From contig NC_133063.1 in assembly GCF_048771995.1 (NCBI RefSeq), forward strand, positions 65,591,014 through 65,655,013: a stretch of DNA of 64,000 bases. Direction: 5' to 3'. Below the pieces are notes generated by a model. It ran no database searches, was not told the DNA's origin, and saw only the letters and a program-made list of their open reading frames with translations. Shown piece after piece: positions 1 to 11,887 of the stretch; within the stretch, counting starts at the first letter, position 1, and every line of letters begins with the position of its first letter. The position numbers and the translations under genes were made by a program. Origin of the DNA: Taeniopygia guttata (taxonomy: Eukaryota > Chordata > Aves > Passeriformes > Estrildidae).

Positions 1-345
1 ATTCTGGACGTAAAACTTTATGGAGTTTTTGGAAGAGGCCAAGCACAAGTGGAGATAAGGGTGATCCAGCATATCCAGTCTACCTGGATTTCCAAAAGAT
101 TTTTGGCAACATTTCTCATCAAATAAAGTAGTCAGCCATGGAATAAGAAGGAAGGTTGTTTAGAATAAGTGATTGCAAAGAAAGAAATATGTGATAGCAG
201 AAAATCAGTCAGTCAGTCTTCAGTCAGTTCAGAAAATCAGTCAGTTACTATGCCAGTAACTCACCAGTGTGGTGCTAGACCTGTACTGTTCTGCACGTTT
301 ATAAATGGTTTGAAGAGGGTAAAACACTGAGGAACAAAAGTTTGC
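1..345 (+). mobile_element. Degraded CR1-type LINE fragment
   Basis: Around bases 60-135 the plus strand reads like the reverse-transcriptase part of CR1: a 'vYLDFQKiF...HQ'-like stretch, followed near 265-330 by text similar to the CR1 segment upstream of the FADD motif. It is decayed and has no usable frame. Weaker CR1-like similarity may run on to about 950, where I cannot separate it from unique DNA. The left end is cut by the window edge. Confidence 0.5.
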
Positions 346-465
346 TGCTAACATTCTAACTTGGCATACAGAACTATTGCTTGGTAAATGACTGTAACCA
401 GTCAGGAGAGAGATGCAATTAGAGGCAGCTGTATGAAAATACCAGCTCATTGCTAAGGAGCAGGA

Positions 466-541
466 CAAAAAAAAAAACCAAAAAAACCCCCCCCAAAAAA
501 CCACACCACCAAAAAAAAAAAAAAAAACTGAAAAAAACCAC
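466..541. repeat. A/C-rich low-complexity tract
   Basis: Runs of A broken by C blocks, including 9-10 C around 487-495 and a long A run near 511-527. This is simple-sequence DNA with no coding content. Confidence 0.8.
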
Positions 542-950
542 CCAACATTGAATAGCAGGGGCTATTGGAGAAGCAACAGTGCAAAATACAAGTCATCATT
601 GTACCACCCATAGCTTGAGTACTATGTGTCATTTGGAGACTGTGTATGGAAATGGCAAGGTCTCAGAGAAAGGAAACAAGACTGTTGCTGAGAGTGGCTG
701 GGAAGGAACTGGCTATGACACCTCAATGTGCAAAGTGCCTAACAAGGAATATGATACTGGCTTACAAAATTTAAAGTGGATGGACAAAACAGTTAGGGAC
801 TTATTCACATTATCTTCTTATTTAGGAATGAGAGGACATCCAATGAAGACTGTGGGTCCTGATTCAAAGTGAATAAAGTGAGGTTGACAACATGACACTC
901 AAATGAGGCCATCCAAATTACTTAAGGAAATTCTAATGCTGAAGGTAGCA

Positions 951-1875
951 GGATGTTGAGACAGTATGATGGGGAACGTGATTCTTGGCTGTGCTGGTTA
1001 CTCCTACCTGAGTATCTGCCTCTAACTTCTTTCTCTTGCTGTTACACATGTTCTCTAGTCATATAGTCCTGATTGGCAGCACCTTTCCTCATAGCTGGCA
1101 AGGATCTTAGCTGCCCCAGCCTTTGTCACCATTTTTTTTTCTGAACTTCAGAGCACATTTCAACTATACTCCAAAGCACAGTACACAAATGGTGCTGGTC
1201 ACATCTTCTGTGCATCTAGTATGTTGGCCAGGTGCCTTGTGCAGCAATCCTGCTGGTTTTTTTGACACGTCCCTTGATGCCTTGCTGTCTTGTTGGCCTC
1301 CACAGGAACAAGTGAGAAGATTACTCTGGCAGAGCTGGATGTACCCTGAGCCAGAGAGAGCAGAGCCATTCCTACAGTCATTGGTGGAGGTTTGCTCCCT
1401 GCTGCCTGGGAGATTAGGCAGCTACTGTGCTTTGACTTGCCTTGCAGTTGCACAGTGGAAGCATGTTGGTGGTGAGACAGTCTGAACCTCTCTCTTGTTC
1501 TGAACAAAGAGCTCATCTAGCAAAACAACTAAATACTGTTCCAAGCCAAAAGTAAACTTTTCACCATCCTCCTGGTTTAACTTTAACCCAGAACTGATCC
1601 AGTCCACCCCAAGGTCACACTTGCTTGTGACAGTATGAGGAAACACCATGATCACACAGCTGGGAAAGGCTAATCTACTTCTCAGGTGTGGCATAAGCTT
1701 GACCTTGTGAAATATTGACATGGTGCACATAAAATGCACTGATTTTCAACTCCCTGATGCTTTCATGGATGCTGCACTGATTATTTTTTAGCATCTAAAC
1801 CTTTAATCGCTAATAGGTAAGAAGAGCTTTTTGTTGTCTTAGTGTTCGAATTGCAAAGCTGGCACTGTTCAGGAA
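951..1875. other. Intergenic DNA, nothing recognised
   Basis: Short open frames overlap each other on both strands around 1120-1740 with no family resemblance and no consistent splice structure. S100Z, which follows F2RL1 in human, is not visible here and probably lies beyond the left edge. Confidence 0.5.
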
Positions 1876-1879
1876 TGCA

Positions 1880-4075
1880 TTTATTGTAAGCTGAAGACAA
1901 TCACCTTTATACCAACCAATCCTGCCCAAGAGTACAGCCTCCCCTTCTCCACTCCCCCCAAAAAATATTTAAGCAACCACCTCCACCTTCCTAGGCTATA
2001 TGCTCTTACTCTGCCACTACCTGGCTGCACAGGCACATAATTGCCAATTCAAGGAACTCAATCAAATTGAGTGAACAACCAGCCTAGTTTAACTGCTTTG
2101 TTAATTGAAGCAAACTAAATCATGCTAAATTCAGGATAATGATTTGCAATATGGCTACACAAAGGGAAAGCTTCACTTACATGACTGTAAGCTCTTTGAA
2201 TAGTATTTTCCAAAATCTGGCACTCATCATAGAGACCCATTTTAAAAAGAAATCACTCTATTTACTAAAATTTCTTCCTCAGGAAGCTTTCAACATACTG
2301 CAGTACCATGTATTCTTACTTGTGCCATTGGCAGACCTCCACTGTTGCCACAGGTAAGAAAGATCCTTCATTGCAGCCTGCTTTGGCAACCTGCATGCAG
2401 GTGAAGGCTAGAAGGGAGAAATGGTCAAAAAATCAGCAATTTCCTTCACATGACCTGCAACAGAATTGTCTAATTATTTGACAGGAAAAAAACAATGAAG
2501 AAAGTATAAATATACAGTGTTAGTGCACTTCTGATTAAATAATGATAAGAAACAAATCTTGTTCCCCCAAAAGACAGGCTATATTAAGCATGTAATATTT
2601 TAGACATTTAACAGTCATCTGTGACTCATGAGCAGTCTCTTTGTGGTATTATAAAGACACACACTGACAAATTATCATCTTTACAACATATAACCTATAA
2701 CCTTTGTACTCATGACAGAGCACAGGTAAGTCTGTAAATACATGAACTGGATGCCCTTTCTTCATATTACTCACTACTGCATATAGAGCAGGAAGCATAC
2801 TGCTTAGCAAGATAAAGGGAACACGCTACAGAATGAGTTGACAGCCTTTTGTGAAGACAGTATAACTCTCTTAATTTCAAATTCTTCCAGTGAACTGTGG
2901 CCTCTTATGTACATTCATTTCCCAGTAAGGGTGCTAAGACCTTCAGTTCAGTAATAAATATGTAATTATTACCCTGCATTTGTCAAGAAACAGGAAGAGA
3001 AAACTCAGTGGAGTAAACTCTCCACTCCTTAATGAGACACATGTTAATATATATTGCTATTTTAGCTTGGTCCTCTGAAATACTATCACAAAACATCCTA
3101 CTTTCATTGCTCTCCAAACGAATGTGTCATTATGTAAATTTTACTCTACCATTTAGACATTACAGCTACAATTGTCATGCTCATAATTAACTGTAAGGAG
3201 TATCATCTTTGTTAAGTGAAGTCAGGCAAGCTGAACTTGAAGTCAAGTTGAAGTACTTTTGAAGGGCATGTAAAAGAACAAAAGAAAGCACTCAACTCAA
3301 ATGTGTAAAAAAATCTTATTTAGATATCTTAAAAAATACAAGGCACATTTTATAAAATCAAATAGCTATCCATCAAAACTTTGTTGTATATCCCCATATA
3401 AGATCATGTACTGGCAAATGTTAAGTAACAGTGGATAATCTCAATGTTTTTTATCCCAGCGCTAGCTGATAAGATCAGCTTGTCAACTCGAACAGGATAA
3501 CATTATAGGTTTTTGCTATGTTAGTATTTACAGCACAGTAACTTGGAAAACATTACATAAATTATATTATGTCAAAGAGAATAAACAGTCTAATCCAAGA
3601 TGGTGAAATGGATTCTCCTCTACTTCTCTCTACAGCCTCAAATGATGTTCAGTGTAAGCAGGTACACAGAGCAAGGTCCTATACACACAATCTGTTCAGA
3701 TGCTTAATACATTACAGTTGCAGTGAAACAAAACAGACTTTTCTGGTAATTAAAAATGCTAACAATACTGCATAAGATTCCAGAGACATTTTTCTTTTTA
3801 GCAACTTTTATATTCAAAAATAATGTCTTCAGCCTCACTTCTAGGTCAGCAGCATTTTTGCACAGCATCTGAAATGTCTTTTTTCCCCCCCAGTTTCTCA
3901 GGAATATTTATCTGCTTATGATTTCTACACAGAACAAATGTCAGTTCCAAATTCCAGACTTCAATGTAATTAAAATGCAGAGGTGTTTCTTCAGAGTCTC
4001 TTGTACAAAGTAAGTCCATTGTCACTCACATCCTTTCATCAGTAATAACAAAAGTTCATTTTTCTAAGATTTAAC
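1880..4075 (-). other. F2RL1: F2RL1 3' flank, probable 3' UTR
   Basis: AT-rich unique DNA directly after the F2RL1 stop codon. The nearest canonical minus-strand AATAAA I found is at 1885-1880, about 2.2 kb past the stop; variant TATAAA motifs occur nearer the stop (around 3810 and 3350). The true cleavage site cannot be fixed from sequence alone. No coding signal or recognisable repeat lies inside. Confidence 0.4.
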
Positions 4076-5184
4076 TCAGTAGGTTGATTTATTGGTCCTA
4101 CTTGAGTTTGAAGAATAAGAACTCGATTTCTTGGGGTACCTGCTTGATGAGAGAGACACTTGCATCCTCTGTGTAGTTCGCACACTTTGGCAAAGAAGAG
4201 CATATTTAAGGTTGTCTCTGAAGTCTTTTGAAATATAATAATAGATGAATGGATCAATACAACTATTCAAAATGGAAAGACACAGTGCAGTTATGTACCA
4301 CACATACAGATGGCTCTGGCTATAGGCTTTGAGGAGTGAATAGTGCACAATAATCAGCACATTGCTAGGTGTAAAACAGATGAGATACATGGACAGGACA
4401 ACAATAATGAGTTTGACTGCTCTTTTTCGTTTCTTCCCAGTGCTTACATCTATGATGGAAGCGCTCAGGGTTTTAATCATTAGAATGTATGCAACAGCAG
4501 TGATAATAGCTGGGATTAAGAAGAGTCCAATTGCCAGTGAGAGGAAATAACTGAACATATCATGAGCTGAAACATTTTCAGGTAACACATCATGGCAGGT
4601 TGTGATGTTAAGATTTGAAATATATGCTGTCTGATTAACAAGATACAATGGTATGGTGCCCAACACAATCAGTATCCAGATAGCAATGGAGATGCTCAAA
4701 GCAATTTCTGATTTCTTTTTTGAATGTACTATGGGGTTCACTACTACCCAATACCGTTGTACACTGAGACATGTCATGAAGAGGATGGAACAATACATGT
4801 TTCCATAGAAAAACGCAACAAATACTTTGCAGAGACCTTCACCAAATAGCCAGTTATTGCCATTTAGATGGTATGAAATCTTCAGTGGGAACCAGACAAC
4901 AAAAAGAAGGTCTGCCAGTGCCAAGTTAACCATATAAATCACAGCCGGATGTTTCTTCTTTGTTCGGAAAAAAAAGACCCAGAGGGCCATGGCATTGCTT
5001 GGCAAACCAATTATAAAGACAAAGACATAAACAATGGGAATAAAAACTGTAGTCAGCTTTCCTGTGAGGACTTCTGCTACAAATTCATCCACCTCATATA
5101 ACTCTTCAGAATTATTTGCATTTTGAGCCTTATAGCCAATGAAACTTCTTCCTTTTGGTTTGCTGGAGCCATCATTCTCTAAAA
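4076..5184 (-). CDS. F2RL1: Proteinase-activated receptor 2, exon 2 (bulk of receptor)
   Basis: This exon encodes all but the signal peptide of PAR2, a plasma-membrane GPCR activated when trypsin-like proteases cut its N-terminus. It starts at 5184 after a T-rich acceptor ending TTTTTAG and runs open for 368 codons to the stop at 4076. Joined to exon 1 it gives about 392 residues (human 397). Visible features are the cleavage site PKGR|SFIGYK at residues 36/37, the same numbering as human; seven hydrophobic segments; TM1 LPSNAMALW; TM2 NLALADLL; QRY in place of DRY after TM3, as in human PAR2; ECL2 NITTCHDVL; a KKRKRA third loop; and TM7 DPFIYYY. The tail has a likely palmitoylated Cys in LLCQSVRT and a Ser-rich end (KKSSSYSS). 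The phase 1 junction completes a Val codon. The identification is firm; the gene lies downstream of F2R on the same strand, as in mammals. Confidence 0.97.
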
Positions 5185-8100
5185 CTAAAAAGAAAAATAA
5201 AAAAGTTGTTACTGTTGTTGAAGTACAGACTTTTTGCCCTTTTAAAAAATAAACTAGATACAGCAATTTCCTCTGAACATTTACAGAGAGCCTTATCAAC
5301 CAGAAAATTAAGACTGATATTCAAACACTTGATTCATCTTCCCTTTCTTTTAAATTTATTAACCAAAAGACATCCTTTATCCCTCCAAGAATTCAAGGAT
5401 TCCACCAGAAACCAAAACACTTCTCCATGTCACCAGAGATATTAAAAATGCCTTGTTAAAAGTGCCTTTTTAAAATGGGCTTTCGGGTGCTCTTACCACC
5501 TGAACAGTTACAGTAGAAACTGCTTCAACTACCCCAGGGCACCATTTTCACACAGCAGTGCCAGATCACCTGAGTGCTGGGTCATAGAGAACTTCACAGC
5601 AGGCTAATTTAATTGCAGTAGAAGCGTTGCCAGTTTAGATGGCCTAAAAATCAGGTATGTAGTAAAAAGAGAACATACAAGTAAAAAGAGAACATTCAGT
5701 CAAGCCAAAACTGAAAGTGAGAATGCCATGCCCAAAGCCATGCACAAATAATCTCCAGGCCATGCCACACGTTACAGTGTGTCTGAACAGGATTTTGAAC
5801 AGACTAACTCTGCATGAAGTGGCAATACAGTCATCATCTGAGACATCCTTCAGGAGAGTTGGTCTCTGTGGTTTCTACTCAAAGTATCAGGTGGTAGAGC
5901 TGACAGCTAAGGCTGCTTCATACTACAAGCCTTGCTCTGCCTCTTCAAATACTGTGGGAGCTTACAAACCATACGGGTGAGGCAGGTGCTCCTAACTCGA
6001 GTCCTGTAGGACAAACTTTGAACAGCCCAGTTCATGATCCCTGCACTCACAACACAGTCCTCCTCTGCTAACAGGCTAAATTGCACAAGCGATGTCCTGG
6101 AATGCACACCATTCCGAAAAGTCAGACATTCACCTACAGACATCCAGCTAAACTGTATGGACACGGTGGCTGACTGGTTTAGGGAGGATTGTTTCTAAAC
6201 TTAATATCAATATTTGTGGATTTATGTAGCCAAAGCCTCCCAATTGTAACAGAAAAAGAGTCTTTTTGAGCACCTGAACAGTGAGCAGCCATGAACAATG
6301 CTGAAGCATGGCCCGTCCCTTTGTTAAAATATAATTAATACAGCTCCAAATGAAAAAATGCTTCCACCTTAAATTTTAAAGAATTCTTACACAAGAAATA
6401 TGTAAATACACAAGTGTGCTTTTCTCAGTACAGATTCCACAAAGCAGCCCAGTTTAGATAGCTGTTCTTTTCAACTTATAACTGCAAAAGTCTGATGTAC
6501 AGCATGAGATTTCTGTCTAGACTCTGCAACTTTCTGAAAATGTATACAAAAATATTGATGGTCTTCAGAGTTTTGAATTAACTTAGATTCACTTGAGCAC
6601 TTAAAAATCTCCAGGTCCAGACAGCCTTCACTGGAAAACTGAGGTGCAAGAAAACTGCTGATTTTCTTAGGCTCACAGCTTAGCGGAGAAAGATCATGGA
6701 GATGCTTAGAAGCAGATCCTATAGACTAAGTTGACAGCAGTGATCAGGATACAGTAATAAAATGCACCATATGTTAAGCATCTGTCCATTAGAAAGTGGT
6801 CGATATTATCAAATAGTAGTCATGCTATTTTCATTCCATTCCTAGGACTCAAATTATTGTAGAGAACTAGAAGAATAAATACTACCACTTTGTTATTACT
6901 AAAGTTTTGTGATCAGATATAAAACAATGATTTGCAATTGATGTTCAGAGGTTAGACAGAAAAAAAAAAAAAAAAGCCTCATCAAAAAGTCCTAAAATGT
7001 TAGTATGGGACACTACAGCAAGAGGTACACTGAAGTGGATGCACAGATACCTGAACCACAGACAGGACTTTGTATTGCTAGAATGTCAGAACAGGAACAA
7101 AGGTTTGCTTTATTCTACTTTGTAAGACACAGTGATTTCACAGACCAAGTCTTGTTTTTATGCTGACTTTAATTCGAGCCTCAAAATATACTGGGCAGCT
7201 TTTTTCAATCCAACTAGCAACCTATACATATATAAGGAGACAGTGTCCTGTTTCCCTGCAGTTAACACTCCCTCACGGAGCAACCGATCCTTTGTTAGGT
7301 ATGTGCATTTCTACATCCTTTCCTTACTCATTCACCACTTGCCGTTTTCCATAACAATCGGGCTCTTTTCCAAGACCAGTTTCACCCTGCTTGACTCACA
7401 TACAGAGAATGCAGTTGATTTGCTAATCTGCCCACGGGAAAAGTTTATTCTCTCCTCCCACAAAAGACTGTTTCAATACCTTTGCCATTTGTCCAGAAGA
7501 TATAACCCACTACATACCAAACCCAGGATTATGCCTACCCTGCAGACACAAAAGTGACAGCAGCACGGAGTATCCCAAAATTAAGTTGTTTACTTGTGGC
7601 AGTAATACTCCCAACAGGACTAAATTTAAGATTATCCTGTTTTTTTTGATCTGTAACCTCCTTTGTCCCTGAGAATTCCAAATTCCTCACTCCGTCCAGG
7701 CCAGACAATTGGGCTATTAAATGGCAGCTTAATTTCAGGAACCCTGGTCCGAAGAACACAATTTGCAGCTACCTAGCATCTATCCCTTGAGAAAATATGA
7801 CATATGTTTGGCTTCAATACGTATACAACGTATATCCTATACTTAGCTGCAATATTTACACAATCTTTACGTGTATGATTTTATTAGGTAAATAAGCCCG
7901 GTAAATGAAATATGGAAGGACATAGTGAAAAGGTATGCACAGATATGGCAAGGAGGTTTATTATAAAATGTGGCAAAAAATTCACTTCATGCAGTGAAGT
8001 ATTAATATGAATGACTGTTTAGTTTTTTTCCTCAAACTGCACTTATATTCAACAAGCAGACTAAAAAGTTAAAAAAAAAATCCTAGCTTTTTAGATCAGG

Positions 8101-8783
8101 GAAAAAACCCAAGAGCATGGTCTTTAAAGTTTTTTTAATGTTTATCGCAAGGAGAGGCAGGAAGGAGACTACAAGAAGGTTGGAGAGGGGCGTTTTACAA
8201 GGTAGTGACAGGACCAGATGGAATGGTTTTAAATGGAAATATAGTAGATTTAAACTAGACAGTGAGAAGAAACTCTTTATGTGAGGGTGGTGAGGCGCTG
8301 GAACAGGTTGCCCAGAGAAGTCGTGGATGCCCCGTCCATGGCAGTGTCCAAGGCTACACGGGGCTCTAAGCAAGCTCTAGTGGAAGCTGTCCCTCCCTTC
8401 CCGTGTCAGAGGGGAGAGGGGTGGAATTAGACACGAGCTTTGCGGTCCTTTCAAGCCAGCCCGTTCCACGATTCTGTTCCAGGCGGGTGAAGCCAAGCCC
8501 CACGCGTCCCACGAGCCCTGAGGGAGCTGCTCGCCGTGAAGAGCTTTCCCTCGCGGCCGGGGAGCCCTGCCCACGGGTCCCGGCAGCCACACTACCACCT
8601 GCACGAGTTTTTCGAATAGGCGGACCCCCGCCCCATCCACTCCGCGCTCCCCGAACCCCAGCCGGGCCGGACACCTGCCCCGCCGTGCCCCCGCCGCGGC
8701 TGAGGGCAGCCGAGCCCGCCGGGGGTGCCGCGCTGGCCCCGCCGGCCCCAGCCGAGCCGGCGGGCTCACGCTGCTCCGCTCAC
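5185..8783 (-). other. F2RL1: F2RL1 intron 1
   Basis: A 3.6-kb phase 1 intron with donor GAG|GTGAGC and acceptor TTTTTAG|TT. It holds a CR1 3' end near its 5' side (8150-8478), a 19-bp tandem duplication at 5661-5697 and an A run at 6960-6975. Nothing else is recognisable; the short open frames at 5717-5980 and 7132-7557 have no support. Confidence 0.9.
8150..8478 (+). mobile_element. CR1 LINE, 3' end fragment
   Basis: The plus strand carries the standard CR1 3' region: 'gagggtggtgaggcgctgga', 'caggttgcccagaga', 'gtggatgcccc', then a terminal 'cacgattctgtt' matching the CR1 ATTCTATGATTCT end. It is 5'-truncated, as is usual for CR1. It lies in F2RL1 intron 1, antisense to the gene, and its 3' end is about 300 bp from exon 1 inside the GC-rich promoter zone. 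Confidence 0.85.
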
Positions 8784-8853
8784 CTCCAGCAGCGGCGGCA
8801 GCTCCCAGCAGCGCACACCACAGCAGCAGGCACAACCCACGGCGTGCAACCAT
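8784..8853 (-). CDS. F2RL1: Proteinase-activated receptor 2, exon 1 (signal peptide)
   Basis: Exon 1 encodes the signal peptide of PAR2. The ATG at 8853-8851 has G at -3 and G at +4, a good initiation context. The frame reads MVARRGLCLLLWCALL then GAAAAAG: an Arg pair, a Leu-rich hydrophobic core and small residues near the signal-peptidase site. The donor GCTGGAG|GTGAGC leaves one base (phase 1), which joins the TT of exon 2 to make Val. Reading past the donor would give a long frame, but it is a GC-rich read-through with no PAR similarity. The start was chosen because splicing puts the protease site at residue 36, exactly as in human PAR2. Confidence 0.9.
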
Positions 8854-9054
8854 CTCACCGCACTCCGGCCGCCGCCACTCCAGCCACGCTCACCACCAGT
8901 TCCACCTGATACCTGAGCGGGGCGGGGCGGGGGGCGCAGCCGGGCCCAGGACCAGCCCCGGGGGCGGGGCCAGGCCGGGCCCTGCCCTCAGGGCGGAGGG
9001 TGCTGTGCCCGAAATGGTGGGAGTCGCTTGCTGCCGCCTACATTTCTCCCGGCG

Positions 9055-9066
9055 CAAAATGGCGGG
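9055..9066 (+). promoter_or_regulatory. YY1/TISU-like motif CAAAATGGCGGG
   Basis: This matches the AAAATGGCGG core bound by YY1 and resembles the TISU translation-initiator element found just downstream of many TATA-less start sites. It is on the plus strand, pointing away from F2RL1. A related CGAAATGGTGG lies at 9010-9020. It suggests, but does not prove, a divergent transcript. Confidence 0.4.
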
Positions 9067-9435
9067 TCCGCCGCAGCCGCCGCCGGCTGTTGGCCACTGT
9101 CAAGCCCTGCCTGGCAACCGCGCGGGCGCTGCGGGGCGGAGCGGCTCCCGCCGGTCCCGGCTCTCGCCCTGCTCACGCCGCGCCCGCGGCCGCCCGTCCC
9201 CGAGTCCGCCGGCGGTGCCTGCCCGCAGGGGCTGCGCTGCTCGCGGCCCTGACCGCCCGGTACAGCCGAGCGGCGCGGCTGCAGCGCCACGGCCCTCTCC
9301 GGGCTGCTGCTGGAGCGCAGCAGGATTGTCTTGGGTCACACCGGCAGGGCCCAGCAGCGTTTAGGGCGAGCGTGATACTTCACAACACAGCCGTGTTGTG
9401 CTTTCCTGGTTTTTATCCTTCCGTGTTATACAGCA

Positions 9436-9903
9436 TTACAGAATCACAGATTCGTGGAGTCTTAAGTCAGGTTGGAAGAGACCACAGAAAGTCATCCAGT
9501 CTCTCTGTCCAGGTCCTCTGGAGTGCATTACAGGATTCTGTCCTGTCCAGTCAGCTTTTGAATACTGCTGGAGAGGAAGACTCCACACCTTCTCTGGTCA
9601 GTCTGTTCAGTGCTCTGTCACCCTCACAGTGGAGAAGTTCTTGCTTATGTTCAGCTGGAACGTCCTGTGCATCAATTTCTGCCTGTTATCCTATTGCTTG
9701 GCACAACTGTGGAAAGCCTGGTCCATCTTCTTGTCAGCCTCCCTTCAGATCATTAAAGACATTGATGAAGTCCAGTCTGTCACGGGCACTGTGGGTATTA
9801 GGCACTCCTCCCAGCTTTGTGTTGTCAGCAGACTCTCTGAGGAGGCATCTGGCCCTTCGTCAAAGTCATGGATGAGCACATTAAACAGCGCTGGGCCCAG
9901 ATA
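9436..9903 (-). mobile_element. CR1 LINE, antisense 3' fragment
   Basis: It opens on the plus strand with 'cagaatcacagattcgtgga', the complement of the CR1 3' terminus, and continues through 'tcagcagactctctgaggag' and 'cacattaaacagcgctggg', the usual antisense CR1 ORF2 text. The element therefore runs on the minus strand and is 5'-truncated near 9903. The long plus-strand open frame across 9000-9875 is island plus CR1, not a gene. Confidence 0.9.
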
Positions 9904-11429
9904 TGTCATATATGGGTTACATGTGTCATATGACAGATGGGCAGAAAAATGTGTAATTGCTGCTTAACCCACATGCATTTGTGGTACTCTGCTGGCATGA
10001 CTCACTAAGAAAGTTTAAGACGTTTTCACTTGGCAGCTTCACTTAAGCTTAGAATACACCAACTTCCCTTTGGTTTTGCAAAAAGGGATTTCAGGAACAA
10101 AATTAAGCACAAAGTAATGTCATCAGTATTTTCTGTTTATCTGCACAGATACAAACTTTGAATGTTTTCATTGTCATCAGATAAAGCACACAGTTTACCA
10201 AATTCCAGAATTAAAACCATGTGTTCAACCCTGGTTCACACCTGCAGACAGAAATGATCTCTCTACCTTATTCTGCGAAATGCTCTGTGTTCAAGCAATA
10301 ATGAAATTGCCTTATTTTCCCCTTTTTTGAATGAGCATTATATTTATATTAATATACTCTGTTTTACATGGTTCTGAAAGAGAATAATTATTTTTTGTTT
10401 TGTCTTTCTGTGATGCTCACGAGATACAGTTGTCTGTGAGTACAGAGAGATGAAAGTAAATTACACTGGGAAGTTTTTGGTGTCAGAATTGAGATTAAGG
10501 GCCTCTTATTTTTGAGTCTTTGTAATAAGTTACTGCATGCTTAAAGCACATTTCCTGTTTGTCATCCACACAATTTACAGATTTCTCATCTAAGTCCCAG
10601 CCTTCTAGCTAAACACTGGGAAAGTCATAGCCCATCCCTTCAGCCTCCCTCCCTGTCTCACTTTCAGTACATTGTTTACTTTACCATTATAAACCACTTC
10701 ATAGACATTTAATCCTGCTTTTAATCACCTTGTACGGTGAGCTGTAGTCTTCTCATTTGGCTCTTTATTTAGCCTCCCTTTACTAGTCTCCAGAGTTTTT
10801 CCTCTCAGATCTCCATTACTAAGGAGTGGTCAATCTTTCATCCAGTTCTGTTGTAGCCAGTGCTCTCCTGCCAGTTCCCTGTTACAATTTTCATTCTTAG
10901 TTATCTCTTGATTTATTCCATCCAGTCCATTGTTTTGTCCCTTTTACATTCAAACCAGACAGCTCCTTCTCACTTTTGCTTGGATCCAGCAATAGTAGAA
11001 GGAACTAAGCACACATGGGAAAAGTATTTATTGCTGTTGCTAAGTAAAATCTGGTCCTGGCTGTCCCATGACAGACCAGAGCTACAACTGGAGAAGCTCT
11101 GTGGCTATGTGTAGAAGCACGTGTCACTACAAGTGCATCTTCTGGAAATGCAGCTCTGGACTTTGCTCCAGGTGAGTATAAGGAAACTATACCAGCATAG
11201 GTTTGTAATTTGTCTACTTTCTTGTAGAGGTTCAGAAACATGTAATTGATGAGAAGATAATTTCCTTCAAAATTTTATATAATTTAATATAAAATCATTA
11301 GATTCTCAAACAATTAAAAATGGAGCTTATAAGAAGGAATGTCAGGTGACTTTAATATCAGAGAACTCTTCAACCTGTCTTATAAGATAGACCTTATTGC
11401 TGCCTTATGTAGAGCAGGCTTTTGGGAAA
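9904..11429. other. Intergenic, one isolated strong splice donor
   Basis: AT-rich unique DNA. The only notable item is a near-consensus plus-strand donor CTCCAG|GTGAGT at 11171/11172, discussed in the findings. No protein family is visible. Confidence 0.4.
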
Positions 11430-11713
11430 GGTGGGGAGAAACCTTTTACCTGTAGTGATAGGACAAGGGCTAACATATGTAGCTAAAAAGGTAGATTTAG
11501 ATAAGGAGAGAGTTTCCTTACTGCACGAGTGGTGGGACAGCAGAATAGGCTGCCAAGAGACATTGTGGACAGGGCATTTCTGGAAGAGTTCAAGGCCAGG
11601 TTGAATGGGGCTTTGAGCAACCTGGTCTTATAAAACTGTCCCTGCCCATGGAATGGCATGGTACTAGATGGTCATTAAAGATTTCTTCCAACACCAATTA
11701 CTCTATGAGTCTA
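11430..11713 (+). mobile_element. CR1 LINE, 3' end fragment
   Basis: The plus strand shows 'gtgataggacaagggctaac', 'aataggctgccaagagac', 'aaggccaggttgaatgggg' and 'gatttcttccaacacc' ending in 'actctatgagtct', the CR1 3' tail. It is 5'-truncated and moderately diverged. Confidence 0.85.
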
Positions 11714-11887
11714 TAGCAAACTAATGGTCTTTGGCACTTGTAAGCAGCTCCTGGTGCTTTGTCTGTGCAGTGCCAGCCAGACTTTTGTTCTGATTTTGTT
11801 CTACTCAATTTATTGAGAAATTAGAATTCCTAGTTTACACTTTTGAAGGCATAATATTTGTTACAAAGATTCTCCACATATAGTTAT

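Larger units (their letters stand above)
8480..9345. promoter_or_regulatory. F2RL1: CpG island, F2RL1 promoter region
   Basis: A sharp rise in GC and CpG over about 0.9 kb, enclosing F2RL1 exon 1. GC boxes (GGGGCGGGGCGGGG type) lie at 8917-8936 and 8960-8970, about 65-120 bp upstream of the start codon. No TATA box is evident, so initiation is probably dispersed between about 8860 and 8915. The island continues about 400 bp further upstream than this promoter needs, and there carries a YY1-like motif on the opposite strand. Confidence 0.85.

Noticed and set aside
1-4075. S100Z, expected downstream of F2RL1 by human synteny
   Set aside because: No EF-hand-like or S100 wording found in any frame; probably beyond the left edge.
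8377-8853. 158-codon minus-strand frame continuing past F2RL1 exon 1
   Set aside because: Only the first 23 codons are real; a consensus donor at 8784/8783 ends the exon and the rest is intron plus antisense CR1.
9000-9875. Long plus-strand open frame (about 290 codons) across the CpG island
   Set aside because: It runs from stop-poor GC-rich island straight into an antisense CR1; no family similarity and no splice logic.
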